From positions 226,499 through 290,498 of the forward strand of contig NZ_JAGGNV010000014.1 of assembly GCF_018614955.1 (NCBI RefSeq): a DNA stretch of 64,000 nucleotides. The letters are read 5' to 3'. Source of the stretch: Variovorax paradoxus. GTDB lineage: Bacteria; Pseudomonadota; Gammaproteobacteria; Burkholderiales; Burkholderiaceae_C. The position numbers and the translations under genes are program-made. Positions 8,557-17,454 of this stretch are shown here, in pieces (within the stretch, counting starts at the first letter, position 1; every line of letters starts with the position of its first letter). A model generated the notes under the pieces. That model saw nothing but the letters and a program-made list of their open reading frames with translations, was not told where the DNA came from and ran no database searches.

Positions 8557-9897
8557 CTACTTCACCGTATCGAACAGAGCCCGCGCACGCGCGTGGCAGA
8601 ACGGCGGCTCGTAGGTGCCGTGGTAGGCGGCGAAGTAGGTGGCGTAGGCAGGCGTCGTCGGATCGGTCGGCGCCTTGCCGCCCGGCCCGTAGGTCGCCTG
8701 AATCTGCGCGTCGACGTCCACCGTCGACACGGTGGTCACGCCGCGCGCGTCGAAGTCCGCCTTCATGGGCACCATGTGCACGGCCGGCGGCACCGTTGGG
8801 TCGCCGGCGCCGCCGCACAGCAGCGTCTTGGCGCGCGGACTCCAGCCGAACAGGTCGTTCTTCTTCGCGTCGAGGAAGAGCGTGTTGTTGGGGTTGGTCT
8901 GCACGTCCGTCAGGAACGCGCTGTGGAACAGCGCGTCGCGTGCCTGGGCCGGCGTCTCGCCGTTGGCGCCGGGCAGCGCGCCGCTCGTCACCAGCGTGGT
9001 GAAGTTCAGCGTCGGGCTCGGCAGCAGGTTCTCGATGGTCGCCGCGTAGGGCGCCTTGAAGACCGTGTTGACGTCGGTGTAGACGTCGCCGTAGATCTTT
9101 TGATAGGACGTGACGATGAAGGGAACGAAGAACTGGTAGCCCGCAATTGCCTGCGTGAGCTTGAACGAGCCCGACATGTTGTACGGACCTGCCAGATGAG
9201 CCCCGGCCACCACGTTGAACTCGAGCGGGCTGTCGCGCTCGGCGGCCCGGTGTGCCGCCATCGACGAGTGCCCGCCCTGCGAGTAGCCGGTGAACATCAC
9301 CTTGCCCGAGAACGAGCCGCCCGTCGCCACCAGCGCCGTGCGCGCGGCGCGGATCGAATCCAGCACCGAGCGCGCTTCCGAATCGGCATGCAGGTAGGGG
9401 TGGTACGAGAAGCTCGACTTGGCGTAGCCCAGGTAGTCGGTGGCGACCACGGCGTAGCCCTGGGCTGCGTACATCGCCGTCAGCAGGAAGGTCTCCGGAT
9501 CCTGCGGATTGGCCAGCGTGCGCGGTTTCTGCACGTCGGTGCCCTTGGCGTAGGCCACCAGCGGCGCGTCGTTGGCGCAGCTGCCCGCGGGCATCAGCAG
9601 CACGCCGGAGGCGTTGGTGGCCTCGCCCTTCGGACCCGCCGTGCTGTAGTTGAGCGCCACGACGCTCACGTCGCACTTGGCCTTGCCGCTGATCGGCTGC
9701 AGGCCGTTCTGCGCGGTGCCCGCATCGATCTGCGCGGCCGACAGCGTCGTCACGGTGACGGCCGGTTCCTGGAGCGCGCCGGTGCCGGTCCCGCCGCCGC
9801 CGGCTCCGAAGTTGAAACCGGGGCCGTCGCCGCCGCCGCCGCAGGCGGCCAGCAAGCTGGCCATGGCGACGGCGCTCAGAAGATGCAGACGCTTCAT
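8557..9897 (-). CDS. Secreted lipase-like alpha/beta hydrolase, probable lipoprotein
   Basis: The 446-residue protein opens with a lipoprotein signal (MKRLHLLSAVAMASLLAAC) followed by a Gly-rich linker, so it is predicted to be anchored outside the cytoplasm. The hydrolase domain has the nucleophile elbow GYSQGGH near residue 225 and an oxyanion-side stretch VVATDYLGYAKS. The C-terminal half holds candidate Asp (GAGDPTVPP) and His residues completing the triad. The pattern suits the secretory lipase (LIP) or related feruloyl-esterase/PHB-depolymerase-like groups; the substrate cannot be read from sequence. Start ATG at 9897 begins the signal peptide. It converges on the sua5 gene with only five bases between stops. 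Confidence 0.82.
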   Translation of the reverse strand: MKRLHLLSAVAMASLLAACGGGGDGPGFNFGAGGGGTGTGALQEPAVTVTTLSAAQIDAGTAQNGLQPISGKAKCDVSVVALNYSTAGPKGEATNASGVLLMPAGSCANDAPLVAYAKGTDVQKPRTLANPQDPETFLLTAMYAAQGYAVVATDYLGYAKSSFSYHPYLHADSEARSVLDSIRAARTALVATGGSFSGKVMFTGYSQGGHSSMAAHRAAERDSPLEFNVVAGAHLAGPYNMSGSFKLTQAIAGYQFFVPFIVTSYQKIYGDVYTDVNTVFKAPYAATIENLLPSPTLNFTTLVTSGALPGANGETPAQARDALFHSAFLTDVQTNPNNTLFLDAKKNDLFGWSPRAKTLLCGGAGDPTVPPAVHMVPMKADFDARGVTTVSTVDVDAQIQATYGPGGKAPTDPTTPAYATYFAAYHGTYEPPFCHARARALFDTVK

Positions 9898-10016
9898 GGA
9901 TGTCTCCGGGAGTCTTGTTGTGAAAGGCGCACCGATCCTAGGCTTGCGATCTGCAAAGCAAGACAAGGGAAACCCGGAGGCGGAACGGCGTGGAAGTCGC
10001 CTTGGCGACGCCCGGT

Positions 10017-11456
10017 TCAGTTGTCCTGGGCCGCCCAGTCGACCAGCGCATCGAAGGCCGGCCGCGCCGCGCCGGCATTGCCGTTGTTGGCGATCGCGAC
10101 CACCACCCAGCGCCGGCCGCTCGCGCCGTGCACGTAGCCCGCGACGCCGGCCGCATCGCGCAGCGTGCCGGTCTTGAGATGCGCCGCGCCGCCCGAGCGC
10201 AGCGCGCGCTTGCGCAGCGTGCCGTCGACGCCCGTGGCGGGCAGCGAGGACACCAGCTCGGGCATCACCGGCGAGCGCCAGGCCACCTGCAGCATCTTCG
10301 CCAGCGCGGCTGCGCTGATGCGCTCCTCGCGCGAGAGGCCCGAGCCGTTGTCGAACACCGGCTGGCCTTCGCCGGTGCCGATGCGCTCGTTCCACCACTG
10401 GCGCATTGCGGCGCGCGCGCCCTCGAGCGTGCCGCGCTTCTTCTGCTGCAGGCCGAGCGTGAGGAAGAGCTGCTGCGCCATCACGTTGTTGCTGTACTTG
10501 TTGATGTCGCGGATCACTTCGGCCAATGGCGGCGAGGCGAGCTCGAATGCGGGCTTGAGACCCGCCGGCACCTGCCCCTCGCGCACCTGGCCCCGGAGCT
10601 TGGCACCCATCTCGGCCCACAGCCCGCCGACCGCGCGCACCGCATAGCTGCGCGGGTCCGCATAAGCCACCGGCCACACCTTCTCGCCGCAGGCGGCGGG
10701 GTAGCTGCCGGCGAAACTCACGCGCGTCGGGTCGGTGAAGGCCGGCGCCAGCGCGGCGCGCCAGTCGCCGCATTCGCCGGCCGAAAGAGGCACCGTGGCC
10801 TGTGTCGCCACGCCGGCCAGGTAGGGCTCGAAGTTGACCTGCGCCATCTGGCTGTCGCGGTTCGGCACGAAGGTCATGACCACCGACTTGAAGTTGATCA
10901 GGAGCGCATCGGGCGCGACGTTGTACGGGCGCAGGCCTTCGCCGTCGAAGGCCGCCGGATCGACGTCGGGGACTTCGAAGGCGCTGCGGTCCAGCACGAT
11001 ATCGCCCTGGATCGTGTGGATGCCCAGCCCCTGCACCCGGCGCAGCAGCAGCCACAGGCGTTCGAGCACCAGCTTCGGATCGCCCTGGCCCTTGATGTAG
11101 AGGTTGCCGGCCAGCACGCCGTTCTGGATCGGGCCGTCGACGTATACCGGCGTGGTCCAGGTGAACGCCGGGCCGAGCAGGTCGAGCGCCGCGTAGGTGG
11201 TCACCAGCTTCATGACCGAGGCCGGGTTGACCGGCACCTGCGCCCGCCACGCGAGCCGCGGGGCGTGGGTGGCGTCGGCATCGGCCACCAGCATCGTCAC
11301 CGCGTCGCGCGGCACCTTGGCGCGGGCCAGCGCAGCCTCGACCTCGGGCGGGAGGCTCTGGGCGATGGCGGGCACCGAGCCCAGCGCCGCCAGCGCCAGA
11401 ACCAGGGACAGCATGCGAACGGCGCGGCGCGCGGCAAGGGGCAGGGCAAAAAGCAT
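10017..11456 (-). CDS. dacB: D-alanyl-D-alanine carboxypeptidase/endopeptidase (PBP4, S13)
   Basis: This periplasmic enzyme trims pentapeptides and cuts peptidoglycan cross-links. The 479-residue protein has a signal peptide (basic start, hydrophobic core, cut near VPAIAQS) and all three penicillin-binding motifs: SxxK as SVMK near residue 80, SxN as KYSNN near 320, and KTG as LKTGTLRD near 430. The large insertion between the first two motifs is typical of the S13 family. ATG at 11456 starts the signal peptide, has no Shine-Dalgarno sequence, and lies six bases after GATAAT on the coding strand. It diverges from the DMT transporter gene 75 bp away. Confidence 0.94.
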   Translation of the reverse strand: MLFALPLAARRAVRMLSLVLALAALGSVPAIAQSLPPEVEAALARAKVPRDAVTMLVADADATHAPRLAWRAQVPVNPASVMKLVTTYAALDLLGPAFTWTTPVYVDGPIQNGVLAGNLYIKGQGDPKLVLERLWLLLRRVQGLGIHTIQGDIVLDRSAFEVPDVDPAAFDGEGLRPYNVAPDALLINFKSVVMTFVPNRDSQMAQVNFEPYLAGVATQATVPLSAGECGDWRAALAPAFTDPTRVSFAGSYPAACGEKVWPVAYADPRSYAVRAVGGLWAEMGAKLRGQVREGQVPAGLKPAFELASPPLAEVIRDINKYSNNVMAQQLFLTLGLQQKKRGTLEGARAAMRQWWNERIGTGEGQPVFDNGSGLSREERISAAALAKMLQVAWRSPVMPELVSSLPATGVDGTLRKRALRSGGAAHLKTGTLRDAAGVAGYVHGASGRRWVVVAIANNGNAGAARPAFDALVDWAAQDN

Positions 11457-11462
11457 CGCACG

Positions 11463-11468
11463 ATTATC
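11463..11468 (-). promoter_or_regulatory. Possible -10 element of dacB
   Basis: GATAAT on the minus strand lies six bases before the dacB ATG, with no ribosome site between; a leaderless or near-leaderless start is possible. No good -35 is seen. Confidence 0.35.
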
Positions 11469-11519
11469 CCGGCCTGCAGTGCCAAGGGCCCATGGCAGCG
11501 CGGTGCATGGCCGTCCCTC

Positions 11520-11525
11520 GATAAT
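11520..11525 (+). promoter_or_regulatory. Possible -10 element of the DMT transporter gene
   Basis: GATAAT lies six bases before the ATG at 11532, mirroring the arrangement at divergent dacB. No Shine-Dalgarno sequence is present. Confidence 0.35.
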
Positions 11526-11531
11526 CGCGTG

Positions 11532-12524
11532 ATGCCCGCCGCACCCCGCTTTTCCGCCCGCACCATCGGCATCGGCGCGGCTGTCGTCACCGTCCTGGTC
11601 TGGACCGCTTTCATCGTGATCGCGCGGGCCTCGGCCGGCCGCTCGCTGACGCCCTTCGATATCGCCTTCGCGCGCATCTGCGGCGCGAGCCTGGTGCTCA
11701 TGCCCTGGGGCGCCTGGCTGGTGATGCAGGCGCGCCGGAGTGATCCGTCGGCCGGCTCGCTCTTCGGCCTGTCGCCCGTTTCGCTGCGCGCCACCGCGGT
11801 CGCGGGCGCTTTCGGCGGCCTGGCTTATGCCCTGCTCGCCTACACCGGCTTTGTCCATGCGCCCGCCACCCATGCCTCGGTGTTGATGCCGGGCAGCCTG
11901 CCGCTGTGGACGGCCGTGCTCGCGGCCATCGTGCTGCACGACCGCATCACTGCAGCCCGCGCGCTCGGGCTCGCGCTGATCGTCGCGGGCGACCTGCTGG
12001 TCGGCGGCGCCAGCCTGCTGCATGCCCTCGAGGGCGGCCAGATCTGGAAGGGTGATCTGCTCTTCATGAGCGCGGCCTTCTGCTGGGCCTGTTACAGCGT
12101 CGTGGTGCGGCGCCACGGGCTCGACGCGGTGCGCGCCACCATCGCCATCACCGTGTTCGCCTTCATGACCTACGTGCCGGTCTATGCCCTGCTGGCCGCC
12201 GCCGGCGTGGTCGCGAGCCGGCTCGACAGCGCGCCGGCCGGCGAGATCGTGTTCCAGATGCTGTTCCAGGGCGTCGGCTCGGTCGTCATCTCCGGCATCA
12301 GCTTCACGCGCATGATCCAGTACTTCGGGCCGGTGCGCTCGACCATGATCACGGCCGTGGTGCCGGGCCTCTCGGCCCTGGCTGCCGTGGTCTTCCTCGG
12401 CGAGCCGCTGCATTGGAACCTGATCGCCGGGCTGCTGCTGGTGACGGCCGGCATCCTTTTCGGCGTGCAGCGCGTTCGCGCGGCGGCAGCGGCAAGGCCG
12501 GCCGCCGCGCCGGCGCGCGGATGA
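11532..12524 (+). CDS. DMT-superfamily (EamA) inner-membrane transporter
   Basis: The 330-residue protein is highly hydrophobic with about ten predicted membrane helices in two EamA halves (residues about 15-155 and 175-315), the usual build of drug/metabolite transporters. Substrates of such proteins are amino acids, metabolites or drugs and cannot be assigned here. Translation from ATG at 11532 gives a full protein; a much longer open frame upstream is only the complement of dacB. The stop overlaps an upstream in-frame ATG of tsaB, so the DMT gene is probably the first of a run with tsaB, rimI and the UDG-like gene. Confidence 0.85.
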   Translation: MPAAPRFSARTIGIGAAVVTVLVWTAFIVIARASAGRSLTPFDIAFARICGASLVLMPWGAWLVMQARRSDPSAGSLFGLSPVSLRATAVAGAFGGLAYALLAYTGFVHAPATHASVLMPGSLPLWTAVLAAIVLHDRITAARALGLALIVAGDLLVGGASLLHALEGGQIWKGDLLFMSAAFCWACYSVVVRRHGLDAVRATIAITVFAFMTYVPVYALLAAAGVVASRLDSAPAGEIVFQMLFQGVGSVVISGISFTRMIQYFGPVRSTMITAVVPGLSALAAVVFLGEPLHWNLIAGLLLVTAGILFGVQRVRAAAAARPAAAPARG

Positions 12525-12529
12525 GGGCC

Positions 12530-13234
12530 ATGGCGACAGAACTCAAGCTCCTGGCCTTCGACACCAGCACCGAGGTGCTGTCGGTCGCCGTGCGCCGAGG
12601 CGACCGGCTGCTCGAGCACAGCGGCGCCGGCGGCGCGCAGTCCTCGACCACGCTGATCCCGCTGATCCAGCAACTGCTGGCCGAAGCCGGCCTGGCGCTG
12701 GCCGAACTCGATGCGATCGCTTTCGGGCGCGGGCCCGGTTCCTTCACCGGCCTGCGCACCGCCTGCTCGGTGGCGCAGGGCCTGGGCTTCGGTGCCGGCC
12801 TGCGGCTGCTGCCGATCGACACGCTGCAGGCGGTGGCCGAGGAGGCGCATCACCGTTTCGGTGCCATGCGCGTGGTCGCCGTGCTCGATGCCCGCATGGA
12901 CCAGGTGTATGCCGCGCGCTACGAATTGGGGAGTGCAGCGGCGCCTGCCGGCCAAGCGGAACTGCTGGCGCCCGAGGAAGTCGAGGTGCCGCCCGGCTGG
13001 GCGCTGGCCGGCAATGCCTTCGCGGCCTATGGCGAGCGCCTGCCGGTCGCCGCGGCGCGCCACGAGGTGCTGCCCACCGCGGCCGCGATGCTGCGCCTGG
13101 CGCCCGAATTGCTTGCAGCCGGTCGCACCGTCGCCCCCGCAGAGGCCTGGCCGCTCTATGTTCGCGATAAAGTGGCGCAGACCACTGAAGAGCGTGCAGC
13201 CCTCAAGGCGGCAACCACCGATTCGTCATCATGA
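12530..13234 (+). CDS. tsaB: tRNA t6A synthesis protein TsaB
   Basis: TsaB is the non-catalytic partner that binds TsaD and TsaE in the complex moving the threonylcarbamoyl group to tRNA A37. The 234-residue protein opens with the ASKHA-fold motif LLAFDTSTEVLSVAV and has the diagnostic segment GRGPGSFTGLRTACSVAQGL near residue 65. ATG at 12530 is preferred because GAGG lies four bases before it; ATG at 12521, overlapping the transporter stop, is the alternative. The stop overlaps rimI by four bases. Confidence 0.94.
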   Translation: MATELKLLAFDTSTEVLSVAVRRGDRLLEHSGAGGAQSSTTLIPLIQQLLAEAGLALAELDAIAFGRGPGSFTGLRTACSVAQGLGFGAGLRLLPIDTLQAVAEEAHHRFGAMRVVAVLDARMDQVYAARYELGSAAAPAGQAELLAPEEVEVPPGWALAGNAFAAYGERLPVAAARHEVLPTAAAMLRLAPELLAAGRTVAPAEAWPLYVRDKVAQTTEERAALKAATTDSSS

Positions 13235-13806
13235 GCGCAGTCCTGCAGCAACCGCCGCGTGAAGCCCGTCTCGAACCGATCACGCTCGAGCGGATTCCGG
13301 CTGTCTGCGCGATCGAGAAGACTGCCTTCACCCATCCCTGGACGCCGGCCAACTTCAGCGACTCGCTGGCCGCCGGCTACCACTGCCAGTGCCTGGTGGC
13401 GCCGCCGGTGCTGCAGCCGCCCGCGGGCGGGCCGCGCGCGCTCTGGGGACGGCCAGCGGCGCGGACCGGCGACGAAACCATCATCGGTTACTTCGTGGCC
13501 ATGAAAGGCGTCGACGAAGTCCATCTGCTCAACCTCACGGTCGCGCCGGCCTTCCAGGGCCAGGGCTGGGCGCCGCTGATGCTCGAGGCGCTGGCCGGCT
13601 GGTCGCGCGGCCAGAACGCGCAGTGGCTGTGGCTCGAAGTGCGCGCCAGCAACCTGCGCGCGCTCGCCATCTACGAACGCCAGGGATTTCGCCGCGTGGG
13701 CGTGCGCAAGGGCTACTACCCGGCAGAGGGCAACGCACGCGAAGATGCGGTGGTGATGAGCCTGCGGCTCAATGAATCGACCAGCGCATGGGGTGCATTG
13801 AAATGA
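13231..13806 (+). CDS. rimI: Ribosomal protein S18 alanine N-acetyltransferase
   Basis: RimI acetylates the N-terminal Ala of ribosomal protein S18 from acetyl-CoA. The 191-residue GNAT protein has the acetyl-CoA loop VAPAFQGQGWAPLML and the RimI-like ending YERQGFRRVGVRKGYYP. It is longer than E. coli RimI (148) because of a Pro/Gly-rich insertion around residues 55-80. The loop has Trp where R-G-x-G is usual (QGQGW). It is coupled to tsaB and to the next gene by four-base ATGA overlaps, a common betaproteobacterial order. Confidence 0.92.
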   Translation: MSAVLQQPPREARLEPITLERIPAVCAIEKTAFTHPWTPANFSDSLAAGYHCQCLVAPPVLQPPAGGPRALWGRPAARTGDETIIGYFVAMKGVDEVHLLNLTVAPAFQGQGWAPLMLEALAGWSRGQNAQWLWLEVRASNLRALAIYERQGFRRVGVRKGYYPAEGNAREDAVVMSLRLNESTSAWGALK

Positions 13807-14570
13807 GCGCCGGCACGCTGAATCTCGACGCGCGGCAGCGCGCGATGCTCGACGAGATGGGCGTCAAGGTCTGGTGGCCGGTGGAAGCGCCTGCCGAGGC
13901 GCAGGCTATCGAGGTGGCTGCCGCGGCTGTCCGCGTCGAGGCCGAAGCCGTGCCGGCGGTGCCGCGCACGGTGCCTGCACCGCCGCCGGCCCGCGCCGTT
14001 GCCCCGGTGCCTGCCGCGGCCCGTCCGCCTGCCGCGTCGTCCCATGGTGCGATCGTGCTGATCGAGGCGCCGCGTCGTCTCTACGGCAGTGAAGAGAAGG
14101 CCGTGCAAGGCGGCTGGCTGATCGTCGCCGACATGCCGCCCGAGCTCGACGGGCGTCACGGCGAACCCTTCGCGGGCGATGCCGGTCGGCTTTTCGACAA
14201 CATGCTGCGCGCGCTGCAGTTGCATGGCACAGCGACGCCCGTGCACCTGATGCGCACGCACCGCGGCGTGGCCGCGGGCCAGCCGGGCAGCCCAGGCCCG
14301 ATCGCCGAGGCCTTTGCGGCGCCCGCCGCCGCGCTGGCGCCGCGCGTCGTGCTCGCGATGGGCCCGCTGGCGGCGCAGAGCCTGCTGCAAAGCGGCGAGC
14401 CGCTCGGCAAGCTGCGCGGCCGCGCGCAGCGGCTGCCCATCCCGGACCTGGAGGACGTCGCGGTCGTCGCGACCTACCACCCGGCCTACCTGCTGCGCAA
14501 TCCGGCCGACAAGGCGCGCGCCTGGGCCGACTTGTGCCTGGCGGCCGAGCTACTGCTGCGCCCGGGCTGA
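13803..14570 (+). CDS. Uracil-DNA glycosylase-family protein, degenerate
   Basis: This 255-residue protein occupies the place after rimI where a family 4-type uracil-DNA glycosylase usually lies. The C-terminal 150 residues have the fold signature: GEPFAGDAGRLFDNML near residue 120, VVLAMGPLAAQSLL, and VATYHPAYLLRNP close to the end (the HP motif). However, the catalytic GExPGxxED-type segment is replaced by ADMPPELDG, and only one Cys is present in the whole protein, so the four Cys of the usual iron-sulfur cluster are absent. Residues about 25-85 are a low-complexity Ala/Pro/Val linker. It may have lost glycosylase activity or work differently. The family is clear; the function is not. Confidence 0.75.
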   Translation: MSAGTLNLDARQRAMLDEMGVKVWWPVEAPAEAQAIEVAAAAVRVEAEAVPAVPRTVPAPPPARAVAPVPAAARPPAASSHGAIVLIEAPRRLYGSEEKAVQGGWLIVADMPPELDGRHGEPFAGDAGRLFDNMLRALQLHGTATPVHLMRTHRGVAAGQPGSPGPIAEAFAAPAAALAPRVVLAMGPLAAQSLLQSGEPLGKLRGRAQRLPIPDLEDVAVVATYHPAYLLRNPADKARAWADLCLAAELLLRPG

Positions 14571-14595
14571 GCGCTGCGGTGGCGGCCGAGGGCCC

Positions 14596-14601
14596 TAAAA
14601 T
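14596..14601 (+). promoter_or_regulatory. Possible -10 element of pyrF
   Basis: TAAAAT lies eight bases before the pyrF ATG and there is no ribosome site. This is the same arrangement as at purE. Confidence 0.3.
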
Positions 14602-14609
14602 TCCGCCCC

Positions 14610-15434
14610 ATGATCTTCCTGGACAAGCTGCGCGCCGCCGAGCGCCAAAACGGCTCGCTGCTGTGCGTGGGCCTCGACCCCGAACCCGCGAAATTCCCCG
14701 CCCATCTGAAGGGCGACGCCGGCAAGATCTACGACTTCTGCGCGCGCATCGTCGATGCCACGGCCGACCTGGCGATCGCCTTCAAGCCGCAGATCGCCTA
14801 CTTCTCGGCCCACCGTGCCGAGGCCCAGCTCGAACAGCTCATGGAGCACATGCGCCGCAACGCGCCGCACGTGCCGGTGATCCTCGATGCCAAGCGCGGC
14901 GACATCGGCTCCACGGCCGAGCAGTACGCGCGCGAAGCCTTCGAGCGCTACGGCGCCGATGCCGTCACGCTGTCGCCTTTCATGGGCTTCGATTCGGTCG
15001 AGCCCTACCTGCGCCATCACGGCAAGGGCGCCTTCCTGCTGTGCCGCACCAGCAACCCGGGCGGCGCCGACCTGCAGGGCCAGCGGCTCGCGGGCCTGGA
15101 AGGAGAACCTTTTTTGTATGAACACGTTGCAAGACTCGTCCAGGGGCCTTGGAACCTGAACGGCCAGCTCGGCCTCGTCGTCGGTGCCACCTACCCGGCC
15201 GAGATCGAGCGCGTGCGCGCGCTGGCACCCACCGTGCCGCTGCTGATCCCCGGCATCGGCGCCCAGGGCGGCGACGCGGTCGCCACCGTGCGTGCCGGCT
15301 GGCGCGCCGATGCGCCCATCGTGGTCAGTTCGTCGCGCGCCATCTGCTACGCCTCGGCCGGCGCCGACTTCGCCGAAGCCGCCCGGCGCGAGGCGATCCG
15401 CACCCGCGATAGCCTCGAAAAAGCCAAGCCCTGA
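14610..15434 (+). CDS. pyrF: Orotidine 5'-phosphate decarboxylase
   Basis: PyrF converts OMP to UMP, the last step of pyrimidine synthesis. The 274-residue length and the motif [17 protein letters not shown] (catalytic Lys and Asp around residues 93-99) place it in the longer type 2 group found in betaproteobacteria and mycobacteria. Other conserved stretches are [12 protein letters not shown] near the start and the phosphate-binding end [13 protein letters not shown]. It stands alone with its own start; no Shine-Dalgarno sequence is visible before ATG at 14610. Confidence 0.95.
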   Translation: MIFLDKLRAAERQNGSLLCVGLDPEPAKFPAHLKGDAGKIYDFCARIVDATADLAIAFKPQIAYFSAHRAEAQLEQLMEHMRRNAPHVPVILDAKRGDIGSTAEQYAREAFERYGADAVTLSPFMGFDSVEPYLRHHGKGAFLLCRTSNPGGADLQGQRLAGLEGEPFLYEHVARLVQGPWNLNGQLGLVVGATYPAEIERVRALAPTVPLLIPGIGAQGGDAVATVRAGWRADAPIVVSSSRAICYASAGADFAEAARREAIRTRDSLEKAKP

Positions 15435-15610
15435 GCGACTTTTCGCGTCGCCGGCAAGGGCGCGGTTGTATCGGAGTGACGGAAAAAGTCACATTTCAGA
15501 ACAATTGTTGTCGTAGTCGGCGCCTTTAGTGTCCTCGCAGCCCGGCGCAAGTCCGGCATGGCACTTGCCTTGAGAAGAGCGGCGCAAGGGCGCCGAGGAG
15601 CGAGGAACTC
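15435..15610. other. Intergenic region with two small inverted repeats
   Basis: This gap before the DUF1800 gene contains GTGAC-7 nt-GTCAC at 15475-15491 and the palindrome AACAATTGTT shortly after. Either could be an operator or part of a promoter. The end has GAGGAGCGAGGAA, a ribosome site for the next gene. Confidence 0.4.
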
Positions 15611-17443
15611 ATGGTGGAAGATATTGCGACCGGTCGCTCCGAGGCGACCGACGAGATGCTGCGCGCGTCCGAAACGCACGCGGCCCCCGAGGCGCCGGCG
15701 GCGCACAACAATCCCCTGCCCCTGGCAGCCGCGCTGGCTGCCGCAGCGGCGCTCGCCGCATGCGGCGGTGGCGGCGGCGGAGGGGGCGGCAGCAGTTTCG
15801 CCGGGATGGGCGGCGGCGAGGTCCAGGCCGGCTCGCTGACGCCCCTGGCCAGTACGCCGACCGGGCAGACCTACATCTACACGCAGGCCAAGACCGACGA
15901 CGAGGCCGCCCGCTTCCTGCTGCAGTCGCAGTTCGCGGCTTCCGAGGCCGAGATCGCCGAAGTGCGCGCCAAGGGCTACCTGCCCTGGCTCGGCGAGCAG
16001 GTGGACCGGCCGCCCACGCAGACCGGCTGGGACTGGATCGCGAGCAAGCCCTACAACACCGTCTACACCGACGACATGATCTGGAACCAGCTCATGACCG
16101 CGCCGGACGGGATGCGCAAGCGCATGGCGCTGGCATTGACCGAGATCTTCGTGGCCTCGGCCAACGACATCAGCTCCAACTGGACCGATCACATGATGGC
16201 CCAGTACTGGGACATGCTGGTCGCGGGCGTCACCGGCAACTTCCGCAAGCTGCTGGAGGATGTGACGCTCAACCCGGCGATGGGTTACTACCTCAACACC
16301 AAGGGCAACCAGAAGGAAAACGCGCAGGGCCGCCAGCCGGACGAGAACTATGCGCGCGAGGTCATGCAGCTCATGACCATCGGCCTCTACCAGCTCAATG
16401 CCGACGGCACGGTCAGGCTCGGTGCCGACGGCGCGCCGCTGGACAGCTACACGCAGGACGACGTGACCAACCTGGCGCGCGTGTTCACCGGCTACGACCT
16501 CGACATCCCCGCCGCCGAGCGCAACACCTTCACACCGCCCGGCGCCAGCTACACCATCGAGAGCAACGCCTGGACCAGGCGGCCGATGGCGCTCACGGCT
16601 TCCAGGCACTCGATGCTCGAAGCCAGGTTCCTCGGCGCCACCGTGCCGGCCAACACCGAGGGCAAGGCCGCGCTCAAGATCGCGCTCGACACGCTGTTCA
16701 ACCATCCGAACGTCGGCCCCTTCATCAGCAAGCAGCTGATCCAGCGCCTCGTGACCAGCAACCCGAGCCCGGCCTACGTGAAGCGCGTGGCGGACGTGTT
16801 CGCCAACAACGGCGCCGGTGTGCGTGGCGACATGAAGAGCGTGTTCGCCGCCGTGCTGCTCGACAACGAGGCGCGCAGCCCAGCCGGCTTGACCGACCCG
16901 AACTTCGGCCGCCTGCGCGAGCCTATGCTGCGTCTCGTGCAGTGGGGCCGCACCTGCGGCATCAACTCCACGCAGGGCACCTGGAAGATCGGCAACCTCT
17001 CCCGTCCCAACGACCAGCTGGGCCAGAGTCCGTTGCGTTCGCCCTCGGTCTTCAATTTCTTCCGGCCCGGCTACGTGCCGCCCTCGACCGCGATCGCCAG
17101 CGCCAAGCTGGTGGCGCCCGAGTTCCAGATGGTCAACGAGACCAGCGTCGGCGGCTACCTCAACTTCATGCAGAACGTGGTGCCCAACGGTTTCAACAGC
17201 AAGGACGTGATCCCGAGCTATGCGGCCGAGAAGGCGCTGGTGCTCGATCCGGCCGCGCTGGTGCGGCGGCTGAACCTGCTTTTCGTCGGCAACCAGCTCA
17301 CTGCCGCCACGCAGGCGCTGATCGCCAATGCGCTTGCCACGCCGGCGGTCACTTCGACCAGCAGCGACAGCGTCAAGAACAACCGTGTCTATGCCGCGGT
17401 GCTGCTGGTGATGGCCTCTCCGGAATACCTGATCCAGAAATAA
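15611..17443 (+). CDS. DUF1800 protein, probable lipoprotein
   Basis: The 610-residue protein belongs to the DUF1800 family, which is nearly always paired with a DUF1501 gene, as here. Family features include LARVFTGYDLD, FNHPNVGPFISKQLIQRLVT and the late SPSVFNFFRPGYVPPS. A hydrophobic Ala/Leu run ends in LAAC followed by nine Gly, so it may be a lipoprotein, but this signal comes after about 35 non-basic residues, which is unusual; a later start at the second Met (near residue 16) would shorten but not remove that tail. The biochemical role is unknown. The DUF1501 gene follows by 11 bp in the same operon. Confidence 0.88.
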   Translation: MVEDIATGRSEATDEMLRASETHAAPEAPAAHNNPLPLAAALAAAAALAACGGGGGGGGGSSFAGMGGGEVQAGSLTPLASTPTGQTYIYTQAKTDDEAARFLLQSQFAASEAEIAEVRAKGYLPWLGEQVDRPPTQTGWDWIASKPYNTVYTDDMIWNQLMTAPDGMRKRMALALTEIFVASANDISSNWTDHMMAQYWDMLVAGVTGNFRKLLEDVTLNPAMGYYLNTKGNQKENAQGRQPDENYAREVMQLMTIGLYQLNADGTVRLGADGAPLDSYTQDDVTNLARVFTGYDLDIPAAERNTFTPPGASYTIESNAWTRRPMALTASRHSMLEARFLGATVPANTEGKAALKIALDTLFNHPNVGPFISKQLIQRLVTSNPSPAYVKRVADVFANNGAGVRGDMKSVFAAVLLDNEARSPAGLTDPNFGRLREPMLRLVQWGRTCGINSTQGTWKIGNLSRPNDQLGQSPLRSPSVFNFFRPGYVPPSTAIASAKLVAPEFQMVNETSVGGYLNFMQNVVPNGFNSKDVIPSYAAEKALVLDPAALVRRLNLLFVGNQLTAATQALIANALATPAVTSTSSDSVKNNRVYAAVLLVMASPEYLIQK

Positions 17444-17454
17444 GGAAGCGCGCG

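Noticed and set aside
9990..11531. Extended start of the DMT transporter
   Set aside because: The extra 514 residues are antisense to dacB; the transporter fold begins at 11532.
15475..15491. Inverted repeat GTGAC-7 nt-GTCAC as terminator of pyrF
   Set aside because: The stem is only five bases and no T run follows; left as an unassigned inverted repeat.
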